From: Cryptomeria japonica
Lineage: Eukaryota; Streptophyta; Pinopsida; Cupressales; Cupressaceae
DNA: 64,000 bases
Assembly (NCBI RefSeq): GCF_030272615.1
Contig: NC_081414.1
Coordinates: 915,749,648-915,813,647 of the forward strand
Direction of reading: 5' to 3'
Position numbers and translations under genes: made by a program. Shown one piece after another: positions 22,266 through 34,771 of this stretch. Every line of letters begins with the position of its first letter. Position 1 is the first letter of the stretch. A model generated the notes under the pieces. The model searched no databases and was not told the origin of the DNA. It saw only the letters and a program-made list of their open reading frames with translations.

Positions 22266-24184
22266 TCAAGTATGACTATCTCCTGACGGAGATGGTCTTG
22301 CTCCAGATGCACCTGCCCTTGGATCTCCAGGAGGGTCTTGTCTCGCTGGCCCCGTCACACCTCGGCTCTCAGATCGTGACCCAGTGGCTCGAGATCGGCT
22401 AGATCTTGACTGAGCAAAACTCTCAACCCGCCGATCCCTGGGTACTGCAGCCTCATAATGCCGCCTATAATACTCGGCCTCCTGCACTCTCCACGTCAGC
22501 TCTCTAAGGGTGTCTCTCAGCGGACCACCTGCCGCTGCTCTCTGCACACTCGCCACCACCTCCTCCGCTCGTCCTCGCCGCTCTATCTCAGTATCTCTCT
22601 TAGTGGTCAACTGAGAAATCTGCCGCTGATGGGTCAAAATCTGCGCTTGCAGCTGCTGAACGGTAATCTGCAAGGTCTGGATCTGCGCATCCTCCACATG
22701 ACCTGGCACTCGAACCCGCAGCGCTACCTGTGCCGGAGGAACCCCTCCCACTCGCCCTGTCCTCGGTGCTGGAGGTGGGAGTACATCTACCCTCCTCCTC
22801 TGTGCTGGTCTCCTCAGCTCCTCCTCACCACCCACTGCAGCTAACACCTCCCCCACTCTCCCCTCTCCACTGGCTCCAATAGCCAATCCACCTCTCCCCC
22901 TGTCTATCCTCCCCTATCTGACTGCTCTATCCACTCCTCTCCTCCCTCTCTCTCCCCACCTCCCTCTGGCTCCTCCTCCTCCTCCATCATCTCCATCATC
23001 TCCCCTATCTCCCTCCTCCTCATCTGAGTCAAATGCTGGCCTCATCTCCTCTGGATCCGAGATCCTAGCCACCGCCCACACAACAAACAATCGAGTGAAC
23101 TCGTCTGTCATCCCTACATCCTAAATCTCTAGGGCATAGTCCCAGATCTACCCAGCCCCCGCCGCAAACTCCTCCACTACCATGACACTATCAATAGTCG
23201 ACCCCCAATCGGCCAAATCCTGCTGTCGCCATGCATACAAACATGCTCCCTGTGGAACACCTTGTTGGCGCCCAAACTGCCTCAAAACTCGGGTCACCAC
23301 AAACCGTTCAATGATGAACGGGGTCCTCCCAATTAGATACCTCATCATAAATACAAAGGGCATCTCCAGCCCATCCTCTTCCCATACCTCATAGCTTGTA
23401 TACGGTCTCTAGGTGACCATATCTATGTCGTCAAAAACCCTCCTCCAATGCTCTAGTTTGCCCAGCTTACGCTGGACAACTAGACCTCTATAATCGTAGG
23501 CATATGCTGCACCTATGGGCCTATCTCTATCTGCTAGTGGCCTCGCTGCTGGAATGTGCTCCCAGCACCATACCTGTAATAGGGTCACGCCAGCTGACAA
23601 ACTGCCGTACCTGAGGTATACTACCTCATGCAAACTCTGGTATAAATGAGCTAGCATTGTTGACCCCCATGCAAATCTCCGGCTCTGTGTAACCATCTCC
23701 TCCAACACTAACCCCCATCCCATCGAGAATCCCTTTGACCTACGATCAGGACAAAGGATTCCCCCAATGAATCCTACCAGTACTGATGGCAGCGGTGCAT
23801 AACCCAAATCCAAAAACTCCTGCCAGGGGATCTCATAGCCACAAACTGTGTCATCCTGAAATATGCGGCGCAGTGCCTCTGTGCCACCCTCCTCTGACTG
23901 CTCATAGGGAAGTAGTGCCCCTACTACAGGAATCCGCAAATCCGGTAGCAATCCTCCAGTGTCACTGTCATCTCTCCAGTGGCAAAATGAAAGGTGTTCG
24001 TGTCGCTATGCCACCTCTCTGCCAACGCTGTCAAAAGCCCCCGGTTCACAGTGAACCAAGGCATATCCAGAAGAGAGGTCAATCCACATCTCTCAATAAT
24101 ATCCAAATCTGCCTGTGACAATCGCGGTATCAATGTCCACGGTCTCGGGAATCTCTCCCTCGACTGTACAACACCCAATCGTTC
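22266..24184 (-). pseudogene. Antisense plant-mobile-domain gene of C, exon 2 (fossil)
   Basis: It runs on the minus strand from the acceptor at 24185-24186 to a stop at the 22266 end. The N-terminal third carries the PMD: RERFPRPWTLI, LLTALAERWHSDTNTFHF, GEMTVTLEDCY, then CPDRRSKGFSMGWG and QSLHEVVYLRYG. Next comes an acidic Asp/Gly-rich linker, then a predicted coiled coil (IQTLQITVQQLQAQI...HQRQISQL) and an Arg/Ser-rich tail. PMD proteins (MAIN/MAIL family) act in plant genome stability and TE silencing, and PMD copies inside retroelements are known. This copy is broken a few times. What it did for the element is unknown. Confidence 0.75.
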
Positions 24185-25220
24185 CTGTCAACAAATAAAA
24201 CATATCCAATATCAGTTTCCATATCAAAACCAAGATATCAAAATCAAACTTACATCAACAACATGAAACAATTTGCTCATCTACATCAAAGTTCAAAATC
24301 CTATCATTTCATATCAACTTGTAAAACTCAAGTTCTCACAAACCATATCAAAACTTGTAATACAACTCAAGTCTCCATAATCACATAAACTTGCAAAACA
24401 ACTCAAGTTTCCCACCCATATCAGCTTGTAAAACAACTCAAGTTTCCAACCCATATTGGCTTGTAATACAACTCAGGCTTCACACATATTGAACTTGAAA
24501 CAAAACACGCAAATACATCATATTTTGATCAAAACAACAGATTGATATCTATAAATAACTTGAAAACTCGCAAATCAAAACAAGTTATACAAACACTCAT
24601 ATTGGAAAAATTCATCAAAACACGACAGGCAAACAAAACAAATTTTCAAATCGGCCAATTCTGCAAAATTTTTTAGATGCACTAAAACAGTTATTCAATG
24701 CGCTAAAAACCTCCCACGCGCTAGGCTGCTTTTCCTATGCGCTAATCTATTTGTCCTACGCGCTAGACTCTGTCTACGTGCTACTCTTTTCCCCTTGTGC
24801 GCTACCTAACCCATTCTATGCGCTAGACTCTTTCTAAGCGCTAATCTATGCCTCCCAGGCGCTACCCATTTAGCCCTATGCGCTAGGTTAGTCCTACGTG
24901 CTAAACCCCCTTCCCTATGCGAACCCCTGCGACTCCTATGTGCTAGGTCACCCCTACGCGCTAACCTGCTGACTGGATGCGCTACCCGACACTTTCTATG
25001 CGCTATTATCCATGCATGCGCTAACCTAATAGTTTTATGCGCTAGCCTACATTTTTCAAATGCGACCTCTGAATTTGAACTCGATGCACTACTTCACACT
25101 TTGTATGCACTACTGTGGACCCTAGACGCAATAAACCGTCAAACCCAAACTTTGAAATTCGAAAAATTCCTAAAAATGACAAAATAAAAAATCAAAAGAG
25201 GGTCAAAAACGTTGACTTAC
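24185..25220 (-). repeat. Intron of the antisense gene of C with an ATGCGCTA array
   Basis: Bounded on the minus strand by a GTAAGT donor (25220 downward) and an acceptor ending TTGACAG (24185-24186). Between 24670 and 25130 are about 20 copies of (A/G)(T/C)GCGCTA and variants, roughly every 20-25 bp: the reverse complement of the sense-leader motif. A further TAGCGCGT lies in exon 1 itself. The stretch 24200-24600 has repeated AACTCAAGTTT / CTTGTAAAACAACTCAAG words. Confidence 0.75.
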
Positions 25221-25295
25221 TGGTGGTCCACGCGCTACAGGTCTTCGGTACCTCCGAACGTGCTCGAAACGGTGTCTGTGATAGGGAATAGGCAT
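25221..25295 (-). pseudogene. Antisense PMD gene of C, exon 1
   Basis: Minus-strand ATG (25295-25293) opens 25 codons, MPIPYHRHRFEHVRRYRRP..., to a GTAAGT donor in phase 0, matching the phase of exon 2. The HRFxxVRRYxRP motif is shared with G1 exon 1 (4637-4705). Predicted, not observed. Confidence 0.65.
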
Positions 25296-25367
25296 TTTCT
25301 CTCCAGAGCCAATTCTCTTTCTTCGAAGTCAACAAAGCACAAATGACTTTAAATCAAGCCCTTTTCT

Positions 25368-25376
25368 CCTTTTATA
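25368..25376 (-). promoter_or_regulatory. TATA box of the antisense gene of C
   Basis: TATAAAAGG on the minus strand, 73 bp upstream of the exon 1 ATG. It suits a start of transcription near 25340 and a short 5' UTR. The equivalent in G1 is at 4791-4799. Confidence 0.55.
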
Positions 25377-25714
25377 GGAGGAAAATGAAATTAGGGTTAG
25401 CCGTATGGACCTGTAATATGGTCGCGGTCTCCCCTATACCAAAATAGTTGTAACTTATCGGGAGATGAATCAATCTATACACTTTTTACATGCACGAAAT
25501 CATACACATCATACGAACTTCATCAAATTAAATCAACAATTTTCTAAAAAAATTGATTCATCTCCCAAGGGGGCATCATCATCAAATATCAAATCTGGGA
25601 CACGACTGGCAAATCAAAAGAGCGACACAAAAATTGCATTTGATCATAAATCATAATAAAACATCATTTTCTTTGAAATAACATGTGCACATGTCACTTC
25701 AAAGAGGGGCAAAA

Positions 25715-27184
25715 TGTAGACGTATAAAAATGACCATATTCCTAAATGAATATTTTATGTTCATTTCTCTATTTAATTAAATCCAATTTAATTAAATTAT
25801 CCACATTCCTCTATTTAATTAAGTAAATTACTCAATTTATTTAAATTAAATTGACTATACCCATTTAATGAATAAATCATTTTATTCAATTAAATCCCCC
25901 CTATCCACTTTTCATTAAATTCAAATTTAATTAAATAGTTATCCTAAATTGAATAAATCTAATTTATTTAATTTCCCCAAATTACAACAAAATTGAATTA
26001 AATCATTTAATTCAATTATCCCTCCATCCACTTGCAAAATCCCAAACCCCTTTCTAATCTCTTCTAGAATCTTCTAATCACTTCTAATTAACCTAACCCC
26101 TCCTCTAAATTTTGTCACATCCCTACGCAAAGGGAAGTCACTTCTCAAATGGCACAAAGTCTTTGATAACCATTAAAGGTTTTCAACCTTCAACCACTAA
26201 ATGGCTCAAAGTCTTTGATAACCATTGAAGGCTTTCAACCTTCAACCACTTAATCCCCAAAGTCTCCAATAACCATTAATGGTTAATTCAAACCCTCCCA
26301 CATGGTTAAAACATTTGTTTTGACTCAACCTCTATCCAACCCAAGGGTCTCATCAGGCCATTAATGCTTTGACCATGATTATCTCTTAATCATTTGCACA
26401 AAGGTTTATACTTGGATTAACTCTTAATCCAGTGGGTAAGCCTAACTTAGACTTGACCCTTAGCCTTTAGATAACCATGAGGTCTTCTCAAGCCTTTAAT
26501 GCCTCCAACCTCTTCTCTCAACCCAACCCTATGTTGACACTTGTCACCATTTCATTGGTGCCAATTGTGCACATGGATCCCCAACTTTCAAACATGGCCC
26601 TTGATTAGACCTTCCAATCTTGACCATCCATTGCCCTGTTTGTGCTATAAATAGAGCTCTCATTCCTCCATTTTTAACAATCATCTTTCAAATTTGAAGC
26701 ATTACACTTATGCTCAAATTCTTTCAAGCTTTCTCATTTCATATATGCTCATCATTTAGCCTCTTTTAGATCAGGAATTAGACTAAATATGCATGTTTAG
26801 AGTAATTTCTTTATCATTTAGTTCAATCATAGACTAAATATAGTATGCTAGGATAGTATTTATACTAACCCTATCATCTTATAGCTAGTTTATTGCATTC
26901 CTAGAATCATACATAGCTTACAACACATCTCATACTAAAATATATCAAAGCATCCCTCATTCTTGCATTTGCCATCCCTGAACCATTTTGCTCAGTAATC
27001 TGAGAGCAAAACATTGGTTTGAGGGACATTGCGAGATAGAGAACCATGGGACCCTCCTTGGGAAGCTGAGTAATACGTTATTACTCCATAGTTTGCATCA
27101 AGAAGTCCTCTGTGTGTGTGTGGATAAGTCATTTGGCAATATTTTCATATATTAAGTTTTATTCGCCCACTTTTCCCGCATAGA
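25715..27184 (+). mobile_element. 3' LTR of gypsy C
   Basis: Begins TGTAGACGTAT directly after the purine tract AAAGAGGGGCAAAA (25701-25714). It is 1,470 bp, differs from 8892-10361 by about 20 substitutions and no indels by eye, and is followed by the GTTGT duplication at 27185-27189. Confidence 0.95.
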
Positions 27185-27189
27185 GTTGT

Positions 27190-27905
27190 AAATGCATTAA
27201 GCCGACATGTTAAATCGGTTATTGCATCGGTTATTGATTTACTTGTAAATTGATTTCATTGTAATATCTTCTAGAGCTGACCTACTAAAATTGGTCTTAG
27301 GTTATGGTATATATGTAAGATCTTATTTGTAAGATCAAGATGCGAATGGAAGAAGGATTGTAATTCGATATATGCGAGAATAACCAGAGCTATACATGCA
27401 GACATCTCTTGAAGGTTAAAGGAAGGTTTTGTGAAGGCTATCAGAACTAAGAAGGTACTGAATCCAACATATGAAGATGTTATTTTGAGCAGTACATCAT
27501 CATTGGATTTAACCATCCAATTGTAGTTAGTGTGACTCCCATTTGTGATTGGTCAGTGAGCTCTAGGCACTTGGCCTTTCTGCATGTGTAGACCCCATTT
27601 GTATACACATACTATCTGCAGTAGTATCATCTGATTGTGGGTAAGGTTTCCCACCATGGTTTTTCCCCTTACAGTGTTTCCACTTACAAATATTGGTGTT
27701 ATGTGTTGTGGATGTTATTACCTTTCTGTTTCATACATTAATCTTTACCGGTACTGCAATTAACTAATTAAACTTTCTACTGGCATAAAGTTTGGTTTAC
27801 CGATATTAAGCATTAAGGTTGTTTAAAGTTATTTTGAATTAAATTTATTTGACAACTGATTCACCCCCCCCCCCCCCGCCTCTCAGTTGTCTCCAGGACC
27901 TAACA
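27190..27905 (+). mobile_element. 5' LTR of copia B, right piece
   Basis: Continues the LTR begun at 8541 and corresponds to 32800-33509 of the 3' LTR. It ends in a long C-run, CTCAGTTGTCTCC and CCTAACA (27905). The PBS TGGTATCAGAGC follows at 27908-27919. Confidence 0.9.
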
Positions 27906-27962
27906 ATTGGTATCAGAGCCTAGTCCTCTTTTTGCAGAAGTTTAACAACTTGAGGAGATCCA

Positions 27963-28990
27963 ATGTCTACTAACTATTTCAGGAAGGATAGTTCTAAACT
28001 TGATGGAACCAACTATGGGATATGGAAGATTAGAATGGAGACACATCTAAATTGCATTGGTAAGGATATCTTGGAAGTTACAAAGAATGGCTATACTGCT
28101 CCTACTCCCGGTTAGCCTAATCCACCAAATCTGACTAAAGATGAAGAAAATGATTGCAAGGCAAGAGAAGCACTTCTCAGGGCATTATCAGATCAACAAA
28201 TCATGGGATTATCAGATAGGTCTACTGCTAAAGAAATTTGGGACCATTTGGAAACATTGAATGAAGGAGATTCCACAGTCAAAATTGCAAAACTTGAAAG
28301 CTTCCGGGCTAGGTATGAAAATCTAAAAATGGAAGAAGATGAAAGGATTTCTGCTTTAATGGAAAGAGAATGAAATTGTTTTGGGTATTAAATGTTGTGG
28401 AGGAACCTTAAGTGAAGATGAAATTATTTCAGAAGTTTTAAGAGGATTTCCACTAGCATATAAAATGAAAGTTATTGCTATAAATGAGTTGACAACAATG
28501 CCTAATACATCAGTAACTAGGGATACACTGATTGGAAAACTTTCAGCTTTTGAAATTTTGGAATTTGGTCCTGTTGCTACTATAAAGACAAACTTAGCTT
28601 TTAAGGTATCAACATCATCTGCACCATCATTTGACAAATCTGATTGGAAAGCCTTTTATGCAAGAGAACTTGAAGAAAGCACGAGAAAATGAAGAACTTG
28701 AAGAACTTGAAGCACTATTTGTAAGGAAAATGCCTAAAGGTCTAGTTGGAAGTAAGTATGAAGGTAAATCACCCTTTAAATGTTTTAACTATAATAAGAT
28801 TGGTCATATGGCTTCAAGATGCCCTGATAGACATGCTAGACTAAGAGAAGAAGCTAGAAAAACATACAAACCTAACCTTGAATATCAGAGATACATATTT
28901 AAGAAGAATAAAGACAAATCTTGTTATCTTGTTGATGAAGGAGTCACATATGATTCTAATGAAGATCCGATAGACAATGGATGGGTTTTT
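27963..28990 (+). pseudogene. Gag of copia B
   Basis: Starts MSTNYFRKDSSKLDGTNYGIWK, with the UBN2-type core (IWDHLETLNEGDSTVKIAKLE) and a zinc knuckle near 28775-28820 in which one Cys position is a Tyr (CFNYNKIGHMASRCP). Fossil with a few breaks. Confidence 0.8.
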
Positions 28991-29040
28991 GCTTCTATAA
29001 CAGAAGATCAACCAACACCTACTGTTCAACCGGTAGAGAA

Positions 29041-30620
29041 GGCCCTGGCAGCTAAAATAGAAGTTAAGGATGAATGGATCATTGATTCAGGATGCTCACA
29101 TCATAAGACTGGTGATAAAGGTAAATTCTTGAACTTTCAAGAATATAATGGAGGTCTAGTAAGATTCAGAGATGATAAAGCTTGTTTGATGAAAGGAAAA
29201 GGCACTATATCTCTTGATGGAAAGCATAATAATGACCATGTTTACTATGTAGAAGGTTTAAAGCATAATCTTTTGAGTGTTGGTCAATTAGTTGAGAAAG
29301 GATTTCAGTTACAATTCAAGAATGGAAAATGCAAAATTATGAACATAACTGGTTTGGAAATTGCAACGAGTAATCAAACTAGGGGAAACATCTTTCATTT
29401 AAATAACAGTGAAAAGACATGCTTGATTGCACACATTGATGAAAGTTGGCTATGTCATAAGAGACTCTGTCATGTAAATTTTGATTGCATGGTAAAAATC
29501 AATACTGCTAAGGTAGATAGAGACTTACCCAAGATTGTTAATCCTCACAATCCGGTATGTAAGGAATGTCAATTTGGAAAACAAGTAAGAGCATCTTTTA
29601 AAAGTATTCCAGAAAAATCCAATAATGCTCTTGACTTAATTCATACTGATTTATGTGGTCCAGCTAGAACTAAAAGTTTACAAGGTGATAGATATTTCAT
29701 GCTAATCATTGATGACTATTCTAGAATGTGTTGGGTTTCTTTTCTCAGAGAAAAATCAGAAGCACTTGGGAAATTCAAACTATTCAAAGCAATGGTAGAG
29801 AATGAAACTGGTAAGAAAATCAAATGTCTAAGATCAGATCAAGGAGGTGAATTTATATCTAAAGAATTTAATACATTCTATGAAGTGAATGGAATCAAAA
29901 GATAGTTATCAGCACCCCAGACGCCACAACAGAATTGAGTTGTAGAAAGGAAAAATAGAACTATCTTAGATGCAGCTAGAAGGATGTTATCTGAAGAAAA
30001 TATACCACATGTATATTGGAGAGAGGCAGTAAGCACAACGGTCTATACATTCAACAAAGTTCACATCAAAGGTGAAACTGGTAAGACTCCTCATGAACTA
30101 TGGTTTGGTATCACTCCTACTCTTAAATATTTCAGAATTTTTGGAAGTAAATGCTATATTAGAAGAGATGAGTATATTGGCAAATTTAATCCTAGAAGTG
30201 ATGAAGGAATATTTCTTGGTTATTCATCTAAGAGCAAGGCATATAGGTGTTTTAACAAAAGATTGCAAAAAATTGTTGAAAGTACAAATGTGAAGATTGA
30301 TGAAAAATTTAGAGGAACTTCAAGGTATATAGATTTTGAACCGGCAACAGAGATACTGACAAATGAACCTACATTGAATCCACCAGTACAGAATGAAGAT
30401 CCAGTTACACCGGTATCATTTGAAAATTCCACTATAACTAAAGAACAACAGCAAACAAAGACACCCCGATATGTAAGACTGAATCACTCTAAAGATCAGA
30501 TAATTGGAAACAAATATCAAGGAGTTATGATAAGAGGAAGACTAGAAAATGAAGAGGTATGTCTTATTTCTCAAATTGAACCATCATCAATTAATGAGGC
30601 ATATGAGGATAAACACTGAA
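29041..30620 (+). pseudogene. Protease-integrase region of copia B
   Basis: Protease WIIDSGCSHHKTGD, GKGTISL, HNLLSVGQL; pre-integrase CHKRLCHVNFD; integrase DLIHTDLCGPARTKSLQGDRYFMLIIDDYSR, LRSDQGGEF and the downstream PHELWFG, IFLGYSSKSKAYR motifs. Most of its length is still readable. It is the same family group as A, but distinct in sequence. Confidence 0.88.
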
Positions 30621-30628
30621 TTAAAGCT

Positions 30629-32079
30629 ATGGAAGAAGAATTAGAACAAATTGAAAAGAATAACACATGGACATTAGTTCCCCGGCCTAAAGACAAAAAT
30701 GTGATTGGAATAAAATGGGTATTAAGAAATAAACTTAATGAAGATGGGAAGGTAATTAGAAATAAAGAAAGACTAGTGTGTAAGGGATATTCTCAGAAAG
30801 AAGGAATTGATTATAATGAAACCTTTGCACCGGTAGCTATAATTGAGGTAGTCATATTATTTTTGGCTTTTGCAGCACATAAGAACTACAAAGTATATCA
30901 AATGGATGTCAAATGTGCATTTCTGAATGGAGATCTTGAAGAAGAAGTTTACATTGAACAACTTGATGGATTTTCTTTGACAAACAACAAAGATATGGTT
31001 TGCAGGTTAAGGAAAGCTTTGTATGGGTTGAAACAAGCCCCAAGAGCTTGGTATGCTAGGTTGGATAAATATCTTTTGAAGATTGGTTTTTCTAAAGGTA
31101 ATGCTGACAACAATTTATACTATAAAGTGACTAATGATGGCATCTTGGCTATAGAAGTTTTTGTTGATGATATAATCTTTGGAGGAGAAGATGGATTATG
31201 TAAAAACTTTTCTATTGAAATGCAACAAGAATTTGAAATGTCTATGATTGGAGAAGTAAAATTATTTTTAGGATTGAGATTTCACAGATTGATAAAGGTA
31301 TATTATTGAGTCAATCCAAGTACTTGAAGGAGTTATTAAAGAAATTTGACATTCAGAACTCTAAACCGGTAAGCACACCTATGACTACAAATGACAAATT
31401 ATCACTAAGGGATTAATCAACACTTGTTAATCCGACTAGGTACAAGTCTATGATAGGAGGCCTATTGTATTTAACAAAAATAAGACCTAATATTATGAAA
31501 GCAGTATGTATTGTTTCAAGATTTTAGAGTAATCCTAGAGAAAATGATGAATCAGTAGTAAAAAGGATTTTCTGGTACTTACAAGGCACTACAAATCTTG
31601 GTTTATGGTATCCTAGAGATGAAAACTTTGAATTATGTGCATACATAGATGCAAATTGGGTAGGAGATGTAGATGACAGAAAAAGCATCACCGGTGGAGC
31701 ATTTTTTCTTGGTAGCAAATTAATTTCTTGGTTAAGTAAGAAACAAAGTTGCACATCTTTATCAACAGTAGAATCAAAATATGTTGCAGCAACAACTAAC
31801 TATACACAGGTATTATGGCTTAAGCAAATTTTGAAGGACATAAAGGTAAAATGCAAGGAACCTATAACTATCTATTGTGATAACACTGCAGCAATTGATA
31901 TATCTAAGAATCTGGTACTACATTCTAAAACTAAACATGTTTCTATCAAACTGAATTTTTTGAAAGAGAATGTTGAAGCAAAAGAAGTAAAACTAGTTTA
32001 TGTGAATACTAAAGAGCAGATTGCAGATATTTTCACTAAGCGTTTGCCTAAGGAGACGTTTGAATATCTAAGAGATTAG
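30629..32079 (+). pseudogene. RT and RNase H of copia B
   Basis: RT blocks: [78 protein letters not shown] and catalytic FVDDIIFGG. RNase H: YIDANWVGDVDDRKSITGGAFF, then IYCDNTAAIDISKN and KTKHV.IK, ending in EQIADIFTKRLP. This is the typical copia C-terminus. Fossil with several breaks. Confidence 0.9.
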
Positions 32080-32469
32080 CTTGGGGTCATACCCCCACCA
32101 ATAGAGACTTAGTCAGTTGATGTTTGTCATCAATCGACAGAAATAACAGAGAAATTTTTTACTCCGGCTTTGATGAGGAAAGCTACTTCTCAGGGGGAGT
32201 AGTTGGCATACTGAAAAAGTTGGTATTTTGTATTTGAACCTGGTTTTTGTATTGCTTTGGCATTTGATGTCAAAGGGGGAGAGATTGATATGGAAAAACA
32301 CATATAAAACACATGTTACTCCTAGGGGGAGAGATTGTTATTTTGGGAGAGATTGATTACTCTCTGCATCTGAATTTTGTTTTGGGAGATTGTTGGTATT
32401 TGGCATTTCTGTTTTGGCACTTTGATGGTTTTTCCATCTTGTGTTGCCATCAATGCCAAAGGGGGAGAT

Positions 32470-33509
32470 TGTTGGTATTTTGGTATGGTTTTGTCATTGA
32501 TGTCAACACCTATCAACACTTATCAACTCTAGCACTTTAGAGAAATTGTTATGTTCACCGACAAGCAAATAAACTTATGCACAGTCACCAGTATCTAGTA
32601 CACTGGCAGGAAGTATTGTTCACCGACACTTGGTTATGTCGAAGACATCGTTTGGACACTTTGTCTTAAAGATTTGTTCGTTGGTATATTCATATTTGCA
32701 TATTTGTTGTTACTGGCAAATAAGTCCAGGTTATGCACCAGCAAGCTTATCTATTCTAGATCAGCATGACATGCTTTGGAGATGATTTATTATTGTTGTA
32801 AATGCATTAAGCCAACATGTTAAATTGGTTAATGCATTGGTTATTGATTTACTTATAAATTGATTTCATTGTAATATCTTTCAGAGCCAACCTACTAAAA
32901 TTGGTCTTAGGTTATGGTGTATATGTAAGATCTTATTTTTAAGATCAAGATGCGAATGGAAGAATGATTATAATTTGATATATACGAGAATAAGAAAAGC
33001 TATACACAGAGACATCTCTTGAAGGTTAAAGGAAGGTTTTGTGAAGGCTATCAAAACTAAACTGGTACTGAATCCAGCATATGAAGATGCTATTTTGAGC
33101 AGTACATCATCATTGGATTTAACCATCCAATTGTAGTTAGTGTGACTTCCATTTGTGATTGAGTAGTGAGCTCTAGGTGCTTGGCCTTTCTGCATGTGCA
33201 GACCCCATTTGTACACACATACTAGCTGCAGTAGTATCATCTGATTGTGGGTAAGGTTTCCCACCATGGTTTTTCCCCTTACAGGGTTTCGACGTACAAA
33301 TATTGGTGTTATGTGTTGTGGATGTTATTACCTTTCTATTTCTTACATTAATCTTTACCAGTATTGCAATTAACTGATTAAACTATCTATTGGCATAAAG
33401 TTTGGTTTACCGATATTAAGCATTAAGGTTGTTTAAAGTTGTTTTGAATTAAATTTATTTGACAACTAATTCACCCCCCCCCCCTCTCAGTTGTCTCCGA
33501 GACCTAATA
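32470..33509 (+). mobile_element. 3' LTR of copia B
   Basis: TGTTGGTATTTTGG...CCTAATA, preceded by the PPT-like CAAAGGGGGAGAT. It preserves the uninterrupted target of gypsy C (GTTGT at 32795-32799, with the same flanks as 8887 and 27185). It is followed by GTAAG at 33510-33514. Upstream, 32080-32469 repeats GGGGGAGATTG-type words, probably old PPT copies. Confidence 0.92.
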
Positions 33510-34771
33510 GTAAGATCAAGGCAGTTATAGGATTGCCTATGCTGAACAAACCAGAGAATCCTCTGTGCAGAGAATGTCAACTGGGGAAAATGTCTTCCTC
33601 AACCTTCAAAGGTAAATCTTTCACAACAAAAAATTTACTTGATCTTGTGCATACTGATTTATCTGGTCCGATGAAGAATAGGAGTGTTCAAGGAGATAGG
33701 TACTTTATGATTCTTACTGATGATTGCTCAAGAATGATGTGGGTCACATTTTTGAAAGACAAGTCTGAAGCTTTTGGAAAGTTCAAAGCCTTCAGAGCAC
33801 TAGTTGAAAAGGAAAGTGGTAAGAGAATCAAATGCCTTAGAACTGACCAAGGAGGTGAGTTCACTTCTAGTGAGTTCAATAAGTACTGTGAAGAAAATGG
33901 CATCAAGAGGCAATTGTCTGCCCCCTGAACTCCATAGCAGAAAGGAACAACCAGACTGTAGTTGAAGTAGCTAGAACAATGTTGATTCAAGGAAAGGTTG
34001 CTCACACTTTTTGGAGAGAAGCGGTGAGCACTGTAGTCTACACTATGAACCAGGTACTCATCAAGAAAGGTAAGGATAAAACACCTTATGAGTATTGGAC
34101 TAGTAAGACTCCTATAGTAAGCTACTTTAGAGTGTTTGGTAGCAAGTGTTATATCAAGAGGAGTGAACATCAGAGCAAGTTTAATGCAAAATGTGATGAG
34201 GGAATATTCCTAGGATATTCCACCAAGAGCAAAGCTCTTAAGTGTTTCAACAATAGGACTTAGAGAATTGTTGAAAGTATCAATGTTAGGGTTGATGAAA
34301 CCTCTGAGAAACCTAAGGAAACTGGCAGTGAGCAAGTGGTAGATGAACTGGTTGTAACCTTTTGGGAACCAATTGCAAAACAACCTAGTACCAGTAACAG
34401 TGCTCCTACACCGGTAGATGCTGATGCTGATGAAGATAAGGATGAAGAAGAAAAGCAAGAGAAAACAACTAAGATTATTCCTAGGTATGTAAAACTGAAT
34501 CATGATCCAAAGTAGATCATAGGAGATAAGAATGCAGGAATTCTTACAAGAAGAAAGGTCAGAGAAAACTCTTGCATGATCTCTGAATTTGAGCCTAAAA
34601 GATTTAAAGAGGGACATAAAGATGAAGACTAGATCAAAGCTATGGAAGAGGAACTTGACCAGATAGAAAAGAATGGTACATGGTCTTTGGTACCTAGACC
34701 TGAGCATAAAAATGTCATTGGCACCAAATGGGTTTTCAGAAACAAGCTGAATGAATATGGCACAGTGGTAA
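33510..34771 (+). pseudogene. Integrase to early RT of copia A (middle block)
   Basis: It resumes after B in the pre-integrase region (NPLCRECQLGK), followed by integrase (DLVHTDLSGPMKNRSVQGDRYFMILTDD, LRTDQGGEF, YEYWTSKTP, IFLGYSTKSKA) and the start of RT (WSLVPRPEHKNVIGTKWVFRNKLNE). It stops where the CACTA element begins. Fossil with breaks. Confidence 0.85.

Larger units (their letters stand above)
8892..27184 (+). mobile_element. Ty3/gypsy fossil C (Tat/Ogre type), complete length
   Basis: An 18,293 bp element bounded by two 1,470 bp LTRs (8892-10361 and 25715-27184) and flanked by the exact 5 bp duplication GTTGT (8887-8891 and 27185-27189). The uninterrupted target survives as the sister LTR of B (32795-32799 in context). 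Parts in order: LTR, PBS, repeat-filled leader, extra ORF, gag, protease, G-patch-like region, RT, RNase H, a second (archaeal-type) RNase H, integrase, 3' spacer, antisense PMD gene, PPT, LTR. The dual RNase H and extra ORFs place it in the Tat/Ogre lineage. By eye the LTRs differ at about 20 of 1,470 positions with no length change, implying a few to about 10 million years at slow gymnosperm-like rates. The internal region has roughly ten breaks. Confidence 0.95.
8541..33509 (+). mobile_element. Ty1/copia fossil B (inserted in A, interrupted by C)
   Basis: Starts TGTTGGTATTTTG at 8541 and ends at 33509. It is flanked by the 5 bp duplication GTAAG (8536-8540 and 33510-33514). Its own sequence is 8541-8891 plus 27190-33509; the middle is gypsy element C. 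Order: 5' LTR (split), PBS (27908-27919), gag, PR, IN, RT, RNase H, PPT (about 32457-32469), 3' LTR. The two LTRs differ clearly, by about 15 differences in the first 160 bp by eye, so B is markedly older than C. It is broken in several places. Confidence 0.92.
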
